NCBI GenBank assembly: GCA_031266365.1
Contig: JAISBE010000015.1
Coordinates: 1-64,000 of the forward strand
Length of the DNA stretch: 64,000 nt
Direction: 5' to 3'
Source: Oscillospiraceae bacterium
Lineage (GTDB): Bacteria; Bacillota; Clostridia; Oscillospirales; Acutalibacteraceae
The notes under the pieces were generated by a model. That model had not been told where the DNA came from. It saw nothing but the letters and a program-made list of their open reading frames with translations, and made no database searches. This document shows, in pieces, positions 1 through 6,868 of the stretch. How positions within the stretch are numbered: position 1 is the stretch's first letter; each line of letters begins with the position of its first letter. Made by a program: the position numbers and the translations under genes.

Positions 1-90
1 ATCTCTTCGCAGTTTTTGTAAATAAATATTGGTATAAAACGTAAGCAAATTTTTGCAATAAGCCATTATAATAAAAACAAATTTTATTAA

Positions 91-175
91 TGGTGTGGGT
101 GACAGGACTCGAACCTGCAAGGTGTATGCCACTAGAACCTAAATCTAGCGCGTCTGCCAATTCCGCCACACCCAC
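91..175 (-). tRNA. tRNA-Leu (UAG)
   Basis: On the minus strand a seven-base-pair acceptor stem (GTGGGTG with CACCCAC) encloses a cloverleaf with anticodon loop TTTAGGT, giving anticodon UAG, which reads CUA. The variable arm is extended, as expected for a class II leucine tRNA. The terminal CCA is encoded (TGG at 91-93). Confidence 0.95.
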
Positions 176-260
176 GTTTAGCTGCCTTTTAATGCCAAAT
201 ATATTATAGCTAATATAAGAATAAATTACAAGCATAACTCAAAATAAAAAATAATGCTTG

Positions 261-557
261 TCAATTTATCGCGGGTGCACCAAAATTGCAGCCTTTAGCA
301 TGTATTTCAAGGTTGGAACCATCAATGATATTTTTGCATTTTCCGCAAACCCATTGGTAGTGCGTGCAGTTTAATATACCATTGCATGTAAATGTGATGC
401 CATGGTGAACTTCGGTGTTGCCGTCCTTACTAGCAGTATATATTTTGCCAGCAGTGACACTAGCTAACTCATCATCATGGAGGAGTTTTAGCTCGTTATC
501 GGAAGCGATCAAGCCTTTATGTTTGGACAAGGTAGAATTTTCTCTGTATTTTTTCAT
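261..557 (-). CDS. Double-glycine-leader small protein with CxxC/HxxxC finger
   Basis: A 98-residue protein of a family repeated in this window. The start was set at the ATG preceded by AGAAGG at seven bases, because paralogues begin MKK at the same place; two upstream in-frame Met codons lack spacing for a ribosome binding site. The leader (residues 1-37) ends LHDDELASVTAG, with AG instead of the GG of its relatives. The mature part has C58 and C64, then W69, C71xxC74, H86 and C90. This is a plausible single zinc-binding finger, but binding is inferred. The segment around HHGITFTCNG closely matches the paralogue at 12617. The family suggests cleavage after residue 37 and export by a C39-peptidase ABC transporter; none is in the window. 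It is transcribed divergently from the paralogue at 904. Function unknown. Confidence 0.75.
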   Translation of the reverse strand: MKKYRENSTLSKHKGLIASDNELKLLHDDELASVTAGKIYTASKDGNTEVHHGITFTCNGILNCTHYQWVCGKCKNIIDGSNLEIHAKGCNFGAPAIN

Positions 558-610
558 AATCATTCCTTCTTTTAGCAATTTATGCTATGGTATATAATTT
601 AGATATAATC

Positions 611-635
611 TTAAGTATATTATATATTATATTTT
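611..635. repeat. Left arm of a 25-bp inverted repeat between two divergent paralogues
   Basis: Positions 611-635 are the exact reverse complement of 795-819. Each arm holds the -10 region of one of two divergent small-protein genes, so the repeat comes from two related promoters facing apart. Confidence 0.85.
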
Positions 636-647
636 ATTATTTATCAA
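619..647 (-). promoter_or_regulatory. Sigma-A promoter of the small-protein gene at 261-557
   Basis: On the minus strand TTGATA (647-642) is followed by 17 bases and TATAAT (624-619), about 60 bases before the start codon. The sequence after the -10 box (ATATACTTAA) recurs after the -10 box of the divergent paralogue at 904. Confidence 0.75.
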
Positions 648-794
648 CTATATTTTTAAACTATTCATTGAAATGGATTAAAATTTAAACTTTTACATCG
701 ATAAATTATCTATAAAAAGCAATAATGCTATACATAATATATTATATGTTTGAATTTATTTATAAAATAATTCAAAAATATAGCCATTGTATGA

Positions 795-819
795 AAAATA
801 TAATATATAATATACTTAA
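795..819. repeat. Right arm of the 25-bp inverted repeat, with the promoter -10 region for 904
   Basis: Exact reverse complement of 611-635. It contains TATAAT at 806-811 and TATACT at 811-816. The likeliest -35 is TTGTAT at 787-792, which is 18 bases before TATACT but only 13 before TATAAT. Compared with its paralogues the promoter seems to have lost about four spacer bases and may be weaker. Confidence 0.6.
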
Positions 820-903
820 CAAAATATTCAAATTATATAAAATATATTTCGCAGATGAATGGTAGCCTAAAAACACACGTTACTTACGAAAGGGTGAATA
901 GAA

Positions 904-1251
904 ATGAAAAGACACGCAGAAAATGCTCACAACGCGAAAATTAATATTCCACAGTTATTACCAGACGATTCCCTTATTGAGGTTGTTGGAGGTTTGGCAG
1001 AGCCGGCGCTTACGTTTAGTTGGGATGATGGATACAGCGTAACATTCTTGAGTAAAAACCTAGTTGCAAGCGAAACTGGGCAAGCAATATCCTATACAAG
1101 CGAATGCCAAACATGTGGACAAACATTTGCCTATAGCCGAAACCCATGGTACGATAACCCATTATGGTACGATGCCGAACACGAACATAAACAAATTCTT
1201 AGCGCACACGCTGCATATCATCAATCCAGTTACACTAGCCAAATATTTTAA
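904..1251 (+). CDS. Double-glycine-leader small protein with CxxC/HxxxH finger
   Basis: A 115-residue member of the family. The ATG follows GAAAGGGTG at a normal distance. The leader is the short form, 30 residues, ending LLPDDSLIEVVGG. The mature part is rich in aromatic residues and carries C68xxC71 followed by a long insertion (three Trp, four Tyr) and H102xxxH106, so the CxxC and His pairs are about 30 residues apart rather than 11. An overlapping open frame at 1064-1288 is a shadow. Export and zinc binding are inferred from the leader and the Cys/His pattern. No known family was recognised for the mature part. Confidence 0.72.
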   Translation: MKRHAENAHNAKINIPQLLPDDSLIEVVGGLAEPALTFSWDDGYSVTFLSKNLVASETGQAISYTSECQTCGQTFAYSRNPWYDNPLWYDAEHEHKQILSAHAAYHQSSYTSQIF

Positions 1252-1629
1252 GCAATATTTATTGTTGACATCAATAATAAAGCGGTAAATTAGCAACGCT
1301 AAAAGTTGTGACCGTCTCTTACTTTATTTGTATAGCTACAAAGAATGGCGAAAATCGCCAAAGACACCTAGAGCGAAGGCAGGAATTCACAATAGTTACC
1401 AGACTGGACATGGGGCGCAAAATTTGCAAAAACAAAGATACAGTAAAACAAATATAGCTGATGGCAGCTCAACTCAGAACGCTTTGCGCCCGCAAAGGGT
1501 CGATCCAAAAAATAGCCGCCGTTACAATAATCGACGGCTGGATTACTTACCAGCCGCTATAAATGAAAAGTTACTCCAAAATACCCGATATGTGCGGACT
1601 GATATCTGCAATATAGTTCAAAAATATAG
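1252..1629. other. Intergenic stretch with one stem-loop
   Basis: An open frame covers 1328-1633 but has no ribosome binding site, no recognisable protein and runs into the next promoter, so it was not called. The only structure seen is a perfect seven-base-pair stem-loop, CGGCTGG at 1535-1541 with CCAGCCG at 1550-1556. It has no T-run on either strand. Confidence 0.5.
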
Positions 1630-1658
1630 TTGACATGCAACCAAAGATGGCATATAAT
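1630..1658 (+). promoter_or_regulatory. Consensus sigma-A promoter of the small-protein locus at 1719
   Basis: TTGACA (1630-1635), 17 bases, TATAAT (1653-1658), 60 bases before the start codon. The spacer begins TGCAAC, as in the promoter of the paralogue at 12617. Confidence 0.85.
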
Positions 1659-1718
1659 ATAATTAATAATTTATCTAAACCGAATAAAATTATATACATT
1701 GCGAAAGGAATGATCGGC

Positions 1719-2048
1719 ATGAAAAATCACGAAACAAACTTAAACCTCACTGATACTCCAAAGCTACAGCGATTAAATGACGACGAATTGTCGACTACAA
1801 TTGGCGGTACGGATGCTCTGAAAGAACACGCCGAAAGCTCTCATATAGACAAATACCACGTATGTGATATTTTAAAACCACGCGTATAGGCGCGCAAAAA
1901 AAGTCTGATTGACATTGGATACATGCCACTGATACCAAACGACCAACTTGTGCTCCTACCAACAACAACGTTTACAGTACAAACCAACAACCAAGGCTAT
2001 CGCGAAATATCAATGGAAGGTGGAACGTTTTCAGTTGGAAAACGTTGA
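1719..2048 (+). pseudogene. Small-protein family member interrupted by an in-frame TAG
   Basis: The start ATG follows GCGAAAGGAATGATCGGC. Codons run MKNHETNLNL to a GG at residues 29-30 (LNDDELSTTIGG), the short leader type also seen at 904. After 56 codons there is TAG at 1887-1889. The same frame then stays open for 52 more codons (1890-2045) to TGA at 2046-2048. Without the TAG the product would be 109 residues, in the size range of the intact members (89-118). The mature part has HAESSH and a single Cys but no CxxC. The simplest reading is a nonsense mutation in a formerly intact gene. A short 56-residue product or amber readthrough are the alternatives. The promoter and ribosome binding site are intact. 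Confidence 0.65.
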
Positions 2049-2099
2049 TGCAAAACACATAACGCTCAGGATTGACCTGTTATACTGTTGTTGGCACTA

Positions 2100-2128
2100 T
2101 TGACACGGATGCAATAAAAAGGTATAAT
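2100..2128 (+). promoter_or_regulatory. Consensus promoter of tRNA-Gln
   Basis: TTGACA (2100-2105), 17 bases, TATAAT (2123-2128). The tRNA begins 14 bases after the -10 box. Confidence 0.85.
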
Positions 2129-2141
2129 GAAAGTGCTGTAA

Positions 2142-2215
2142 TGCGGAATTGTGTAATGGTAGCACGACAGACTCTGACTCTGTTTGTCTGGGTTCAAATC
2201 CTAGTTCCGCAACCA
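2142..2215 (+). tRNA. tRNA-Gln (CUG)
   Basis: Acceptor stem TGCGGAA pairs with TTCCGCA, and the anticodon loop CTCTGAC gives CUG, reading CAG. The CCA end is encoded. The 3' end lies 33 bases from the stop codon of the convergent tyrosine recombinase, an arrangement often seen when an integrative element uses a tRNA 3' end. No second copy of the tRNA 3' end was found in the window. Confidence 0.95.
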
Positions 2216-2248
2216 CTGCTTATATTTGATAACGTACCAATGAACTTA

Positions 2249-3223
2249 TCAGGTTTTGGTTATAGCCGACAGCGGATTTGAAGCAAGAGCCCGTTTTACT
2301 TGTTCGCTGGAGATGTGGGTGTAAATTTCGGTAGTGCCTAAATTTTCGTGGCCTAAAATTTCCTTTAAAATTCGAATATCAACATTTCCGTGCTGATACA
2401 TCAATGTGGCCGCAGTGTGCCTCAGTTTATGTACGGAATATCCCTGATTTTTTAAGCCTATGAGGTCGAGATATTTATAAACTGTATACTGCACCGTTTT
2501 TACGCTCATGCGCCTTTTAAATTTGCTTATAAATAACGCGTTTTTGTCTAAAACACCGGTCTGGCGGACTTTTTTATAGGCATCAATAGCTTCTGTGCAG
2601 GCTTTATTTAAATATATAATTCTTTCTTTGTTGCCTTTTCCTATAATTTTTAGTGTATTATCGGGATTAATATCGCTGAGGTTAATGCCAACCAATTCAG
2701 AAAGCCTCATTCCGCAGTTTAAAAAAAGTATAAAAATACAATAATCTCTATCTTTATAAGGCCCATGGATGCTCTTCAAAAGCTCCAAGCTTTGCTCGAG
2801 GGTTAGAAATTTTGGTAAGGACGATTTTAGCTTAGGGGTATCCAGTTCTTTTGTTGGATTTTCACTTAATTGATGAGTTTTGTCGGTTAGATATTTGAAA
2901 AAAGACCTTAGACTTGAAACTTTCCTCGATCTGGTCGCTGAGTTATTATTTCGCTCTGTTAAAACGAAGTTGAAGTATTCGTAAATATCCGTTAACGATA
3001 TGGTCTTAATAAAGTCTATATCTATATCTGAAATATCAATCTCGTCGAATAAAACATCACGTTTAACTAAATTTCGCAAATATTTCATATAACGAAAAAA
3101 AGTTCTTAAATCAAAGTAATATTCCGAGTAAGTTTTCTCCGATTTACCTTTAATTATTCGTAAATAATTTAAAAAACTTTTTATAATGGGCGGAGATCCT
3201 TTTAACAGTGCGTTATTGTCCAT
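2249..3223 (-). CDS. Tyrosine recombinase, XerC/XerD-like
   Basis: A 324-residue site-specific recombinase of usual Xer length. The start is the ATG (MDNN) eight bases after GGGAG; an upstream in-frame TTG overlaps that site. The N-terminal half (about residues 10-115) is a SAM-like core-binding domain. The catalytic half shows R173 (GMRLSELVG), K196, H265xxR268, H292 and the nucleophile Y301. It cuts and rejoins DNA through a 3'-phosphotyrosine. It may be the housekeeping chromosome-dimer resolvase, since Clostridia often have an isolated xerC of this size, or the integrase of an element inserted at the adjacent tRNA-Gln. The surrounding decayed accessory genes fit either. The catalytic set looks complete. 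Confidence 0.85.
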   Translation of the reverse strand: MDNNALLKGSPPIIKSFLNYLRIIKGKSEKTYSEYYFDLRTFFRYMKYLRNLVKRDVLFDEIDISDIDIDFIKTISLTDIYEYFNFVLTERNNNSATRSRKVSSLRSFFKYLTDKTHQLSENPTKELDTPKLKSSLPKFLTLEQSLELLKSIHGPYKDRDYCIFILFLNCGMRLSELVGINLSDINPDNTLKIIGKGNKERIIYLNKACTEAIDAYKKVRQTGVLDKNALFISKFKRRMSVKTVQYTVYKYLDLIGLKNQGYSVHKLRHTAATLMYQHGNVDIRILKEILGHENLGTTEIYTHISSEQVKRALASNPLSAITKT

Positions 3224-3302
3224 AAAACATTCTCCCAATCAAAACAATATCTCTAAATTTTAATTATATACTAGGTTTAGAATAAAAATCAATCCTCCCC
3301 TC

Positions 3303-3332
3303 AACTATACAAAATATTTATTTTGTATAGTT
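3303..3332. repeat. Perfect 13-bp AT-rich hairpin
   Basis: AACTATACAAAAT (3303-3315), a four-base loop, and its exact reverse complement (3320-3332). It lies between the recombinase and the broken small-protein locus. It could be an inverted-repeat end or a weak terminator; no flanking copy was seen. Confidence 0.6.
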
Positions 3333-3449
3333 ATTTATTGCGAAACTCATAGTTGCATTGTCGCTCTCGGCGTCGGTGACGTGATTAGCGCCCATTCCGC
3401 GCAGGTTAATCCGATTGCAGTTTGATCTTTGTCATCTGCAGGTTCTCCA

Positions 3450-3680
3450 TCAGCATGCCGCCGCCGTTTCCCCCCGTAGACTTGATGTCTGCATATCGTG
3501 CATTTCCATCATACAGTATTGCCATCCCATGCTTCGCCTGTCGCAATTCTCTTGAGGTCGTCTTCTGCTTTTTTCCCTTATCAAATTCAGCTTATCTTCC
3601 GATAGCTGTTGCACGGCATTTTTGTTGTCCGTCGACTGTATGCCTTCCACTTTGGTAGAATCTTTTGCGTGTTTTTTCAT
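3450..3680 (-). pseudogene. Chimeric, frameshifted member of the double-glycine small-protein family
   Basis: The first 31 codons (MKKHAKDSTK through QQLSEDKL) match the family leader in register, so L31 aligns with the conserved Leu before VxGG. After that no GG and no CxxC finger follow, and the frame ends at 76 residues. A second frame beginning at the same point stays open for about 60 codons and contains GMAILYDGNARYADIKSTGG. A third segment further on (about 3334-3410, minus) reads NHVTDAESDNATMSFAINNY, ending in a stop. These look like fragments of other coding sequence joined to the leader. The ATG follows AAAGG, and the promoter at 3736-3764 is intact, so the locus may still be transcribed. 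No functional product is likely. Confidence 0.55.
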
Positions 3681-3735
3681 GGTCAATTGTCATTTACCTT
3701 TTATTTTTATAAAATCTAGATATATCTTTTAATAT

Positions 3736-3764
3736 ATTATAAGATGTTTATTATTACATATCAA
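3736..3764 (-). promoter_or_regulatory. Sigma-A promoter of the chimeric small-protein locus
   Basis: On the minus strand TTGATA (3764-3759), 17 bases, TATAAT (3741-3736), followed by ATATTAAAAG as in other family promoters. Confidence 0.75.
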
Positions 3765-4019
3765 TATATTGTGAAATTTTGGGGTATATTTTAATTTTTG
3801 GTAGTAATGTTAAACCGCCGCACTGTCCTACATAGCAAGCCTTCTGTTAACTTAGTCATTTTACTTCAAGCCAAATATTGCCCTAATGCTCTCAAAACTT
3901 ACTCAATTTAGGTTTAATCGCCAATAGTTGCCGAAATATTATGCTATGAAGCACTATTATTATCGCAATTCGGCATTACCCTAAAAAGACAAATTACGTA
4001 AAATAATTAGAATAATATA
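3765..4019. other. Intergenic, nothing recognised
   Basis: Short AT-rich spacer between two divergent family promoters. No open frame, RNA gene or convincing repeat was seen. Confidence 0.4.
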
Positions 4020-4048
4020 TTGACATATGATAAAATATGCCATATAAT
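4020..4048 (+). promoter_or_regulatory. Consensus sigma-A promoter of the small-protein gene at 4153
   Basis: TTGACA (4020-4025), 17 bases, TATAAT (4043-4048). The following ATATTATAAGATATATTTAAA resembles the sequence after other family -10 boxes. The 5' untranslated region is about 95 bases. Confidence 0.85.
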
Positions 4049-4109
4049 ATATTATAAGATATATTTAAATAATACAAAATTAAACTAAATATATTTTTAC
4101 AACAAAATA

Positions 4110-4125
4110 TTAGCTCATGAGCTAA
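4110..4125. promoter_or_regulatory. Perfect 16-bp palindrome in the 5' untranslated region
   Basis: TTAGCTCATGAGCTAA is its own reverse complement and ends about ten bases before the GAAAGGAAG ribosome binding site of the gene at 4153. It could be a protein-binding site or an RNA hairpin near the ribosome binding site. Confidence 0.5.
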
Positions 4126-4152
4126 CTTTATTTGCGAAAGGAAGTATAAATT

Positions 4153-4479
4153 ATGAAAAAGCGCAGAGAAAATTACTACCAAACAGAAAGTAACGGGTCG
4201 ACAGCATCTGATAAAAAACGGCAGCTACTCAACGAAGACGAACTTATTGCTGTCACAGGAGGGACTGACGGCAACGTGAAAACCTACGGACAGCACACTT
4301 TCACAAACGAGGAGTTTTATGGAACCGACTGGGGAATAAAATGGTGGAAATGCAACAAATGCGGAAGATTAGTTCGAGAGGATTACCTACCACATCATGC
4401 CGATGGACGAGACTCAATCATAAGAGAGTGGGAACTTGACTATGGTACAGTACCTACAAAATGCAGTATATATAATTAA
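4153..4479 (+). CDS. Double-glycine-leader small protein with CxxC finger
   Basis: A 108-residue family member. The ATG follows GAAAGGAAG. The leader is the long form, with GG at residues 36-37 (LLNEDELIAVTGG). The mature region has a tryptophan-rich stretch (W60, W64, W65), then C67xxC70 and HH at 81-82, and a C-terminal tail with one more Cys (TKCSIYN) like that of the paralogue at 12036. The block WWKCNKCG is the clearest family signature. Predicted fate is cleavage after GG and export; a zinc finger is inferred. A decayed copy of this gene follows directly downstream. Confidence 0.78.
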   Translation: MKKRRENYYQTESNGSTASDKKRQLLNEDELIAVTGGTDGNVKTYGQHTFTNEEFYGTDWGIKWWKCNKCGRLVREDYLPHHADGRDSIIREWELDYGTVPTKCSIYN

Positions 4480-4485
4480 TTACTA

Positions 4486-4700
4486 TATAATATATTTTGC
4501 TATGATGAAAAGCGACGAATACGCAACGATGGCCAACTTATTGCTGTCACAGGACGAAATGTGACAACTTTATAGGCAGCACACTTTTATCAATGAGATA
4601 TGCTATGCGAGAGGATGCGAGTAAAAATGCAATCGCTGCCTATGACTTTATACAATAAAGATTACAATGAAAATGCACAACACATCCAGAGGGTTGCAAT
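4486..4700 (+). pseudogene. Decayed tandem copy of the small-protein gene at 4153
   Basis: Twenty bases at 4535-4554, coding for the conserved LIAVTG leader end, are identical to 4241-4260 in the intact gene. CAGCACACTTT downstream also matches, with small deletions between that break the frame. TATAATATATT at 4486 keeps the family -10 region. In-frame stops and a missing start mean no product is expected. Confidence 0.65.
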
Positions 4701-4802
4701 GCGATATGCTTTGTAAACTCTGAAACGCCGCTCCCTTACGCGCCCATTTAGCAAATTATTAATATCTCGTGACTTACCGTATTTCCAGCAATATAGTTAA
4801 GT

Positions 4803-5720
4803 TTAGCAGATATTTTTATTATATGGTTTGCCGCTAGCTTTTGGTGCCACAGATTTGCCAACAAACAAAATTAAGATTAAAATGGTGAGAACATAAGGCA
4901 GCATAGCGATTATCTGAGAGGGGATTAAAGATTTTTCACCGCTTAATTTGACAGTTAAGATTTGTGCAAAACCGAACAATAAGCATGCACCGCACGCGCG
5001 ATGTGGCATCCATTTGCCAAATATAACAGCTGCAAGTGCAATAAAGCCTTGCCCGCTGATAGAAGTTGGAGAAAAGCATGAAACAGTTGAAAGAGTAACA
5101 CAGCCACCGCCAATGCCTGCAAAAAAACCAGACATAATTACGCAAGCATATCTCAATACTCTAACGTTTATTCCTAGCGTTTCGGCTGCGGCGGGATGTT
5201 CCCCAACAGCTCGTATACGCAGTCCCCATTTTGTTTTATAGAGCACAAACCAGAATAATATTACGATTATCAAAGCTATTAAAGATGTGACGTCGATGTT
5301 TATTTGTCTAAATATTCCAGATACCTCTTGGCTGAATATCTTAGGCATTTTTCGTGAAACCGTTAAAGTTTGAGTGGATCCTGCAAAGACCAACCTTGAA
5401 ATAAAAAGCGCCAAGCCAGGGCCAATCAAATTTAGTGCAGTACCGGATATCGTTTGATCTGCATTAAACGTCACGCAAGCAATAGCGTGCAAAAGGGCAA
5501 TTAATCCGCCCGCTAAACCGCCGAAAAGCAATCCAAGCCAAGGGTTTGCTAAAAAATATCCAGCAGTAGCTGCTGTGAATGCCCCCATGCACATCATGCC
5601 ATCTATACCTATGTTTACCACACCACATCGCTCGGAAATAACGCCTCCCATAGCGCCTAATATTAAAGGTGTTGAATACATAAGGATGTTTGGAATATCG
5701 TCTAAAGTTAACGTTATCAT
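4803..5720 (-). CDS. Nucleoside ABC transporter permease, NupQ/YufQ-like
   Basis: A 305-residue integral membrane protein of the BPD_transp_2 type, with about eight to ten hydrophobic segments and the family motif region GVVNIGIDGMMCMGAF near residue 35. It is one of two different permease subunits for uptake of nucleosides or similar purine compounds. It is the last gene of a six-gene operon in the order deoB, deoD, BMP lipoprotein, ATPase, first permease, second permease, and begins 14 bases after the first permease ends. The substrate is inferred from the neighbouring nucleoside phosphorylase and phosphopentomutase genes. Confidence 0.88.
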   Translation of the reverse strand: MITLTLDDIPNILMYSTPLILGAMGGVISERCGVVNIGIDGMMCMGAFTAATAGYFLANPWLGLLFGGLAGGLIALLHAIACVTFNADQTISGTALNLIGPGLALFISRLVFAGSTQTLTVSRKMPKIFSQEVSGIFRQINIDVTSLIALIIVILFWFVLYKTKWGLRIRAVGEHPAAAETLGINVRVLRYACVIMSGFFAGIGGGCVTLSTVSCFSPTSISGQGFIALAAVIFGKWMPHRACGACLLFGFAQILTVKLSGEKSLIPSQIIAMLPYVLTILILILFVGKSVAPKASGKPYNKNIC

Positions 5721-5734
5721 ATATTCACCTCGTC

Positions 5735-6868
5735 TTAAAACTTATTAAAAGTATTGCTTTTTATACGATGCTTAGAAAATTTATCCACTAATATTGGAAT
5801 AAACTTTGCCAAAGCAATAAAGAAAACAATAGTACCTATCATTATATTTATGATCTCTGAAGGTGTCCCAATTTGCATTTGAACAAATTGCCCTCCATAG
5901 AGTAATCCTCCCAAGAAAAGGCCTGAAGCGATACATCCAATTGGAGAACTACCAGCTATCAGTGCCACAGATAACCCATTGAAACCGTTGTTTTCAAACA
6001 TCGATAAATCAGAAATATTATGAGGTGAAGCCCCTGTGATAACCAAAGCACCAGCAAGTCCAGAAATACTTCCTGCGATTAGCATTGCGTATAAAGTATT
6101 TCGCCCGATGTTAATTCCGGCAAACTCTGCAGCTTGAGAATTAAGTCCGAGTGCACGCAATTCGTATCCTTTAGTCATTTTAAACAAAAAAAATGAAATG
6201 AATATCGCCAAAATTATCGCTAAAAAAATTCCAATATTAAAATCTGTTTTTAGAAAAAATTCTGAAATTAATGAATGTTCTTTAAGAAACTTTAAACCCT
6301 CTTCAGAAGTCTTCCATTTATAAAATAAAGTTGTAAACCCGTTTTCATTGATCGTATAAGTATTGGAGCTATTCGGTTTGTGAAAGGCTGCACAATTAAC
6401 AACAAAATTAGAAAGATGGAACGCAATCCAATTTAGCATAATGCTGGTTATAACTTCGTGTATACCGAACTTTGCTTTTAAAGAGCCAATAATTCCACCG
6501 AGCAAAGCCCCAGCTAAACATCCAGCTAAAATAATTATTGGGATTTGTAAAAAAGGCGGAAAGTTTAAACTTAATCCGGTTATAGTCGCTGCTACTGACC
6601 CGGCTATAAACTGTCCTTCTGCGCCGATGTTAAACATGCCCGTTTTAAAAGCAAATGCCACACTCAGACCTGTTATAATAATAGGTGTGCTTTTTATTAT
6701 GACATTTGCGATGTTTTTAGGTTTAGAAAAAATTCCATTAAACAGGGCTTTCATAACATCAAAAGGAGCATAACCTGCAAATGCTAAAATTAAAGATGCG
6801 AAAAAAATTCCTAAAAAAATCGCGATAAATGTTGAAGTGATTGGCTTTTTAAGAGTTTTTACGAGCAT
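5735..6868 (-). CDS. Nucleoside ABC transporter permease, NupP/YufP-like
   Basis: A 377-residue permease with about nine to ten membrane segments and the motif FNIGAEGQFIAGSVAAT, which marks the first permease of BMP-type transporters. The ATG at 6868 follows GGAAAGG at nine bases and was preferred over an upstream in-frame codon. The start overlaps the end of the ATPase gene by 20 bases, so the two are probably translationally coupled. A loop of about 70 residues (roughly 145-215), with few hydrophobic residues, separates membrane segments. Confidence 0.88.
   Translation of the reverse strand: MLVKTLKKPITSTFIAIFLGIFFASLILAFAGYAPFDVMKALFNGIFSKPKNIANVIIKSTPIIITGLSVAFAFKTGMFNIGAEGQFIAGSVAATITGLSLNFPPFLQIPIIILAGCLAGALLGGIIGSLKAKFGIHEVITSIMLNWIAFHLSNFVVNCAAFHKPNSSNTYTINENGFTTLFYKWKTSEEGLKFLKEHSLISEFFLKTDFNIGIFLAIILAIFISFFLFKMTKGYELRALGLNSQAAEFAGINIGRNTLYAMLIAGSISGLAGALVITGASPHNISDLSMFENNGFNGLSVALIAGSSPIGCIASGLFLGGLLYGGQFVQMQIGTPSEIINIMIGTIVFFIALAKFIPILVDKFSKHRIKSNTFNKF

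Noticed and set aside
415..597. Open frame on the plus strand within the small-protein gene at 261
   Set aside because: Antisense shadow of a better supported gene and its upstream region.
1533..1556. Stem-loop considered as a terminator after the gene at 904
   Set aside because: No T-run on either strand and nearly 300 bases from the stop codon.
1328..1633. 101-codon open frame on the plus strand
   Set aside because: No ribosome binding site, no recognisable protein, and it runs over the -35 box of the next promoter.
2142..3223. Complete integrated element with both attachment sites
   Set aside because: Only one end (tRNA plus recombinase) is suggestive; no second copy of the tRNA end was found.
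3422..3658. Open frame on the plus strand opposite the chimeric small-protein locus
   Set aside because: Antisense to the leader-bearing frame and without a ribosome binding site.
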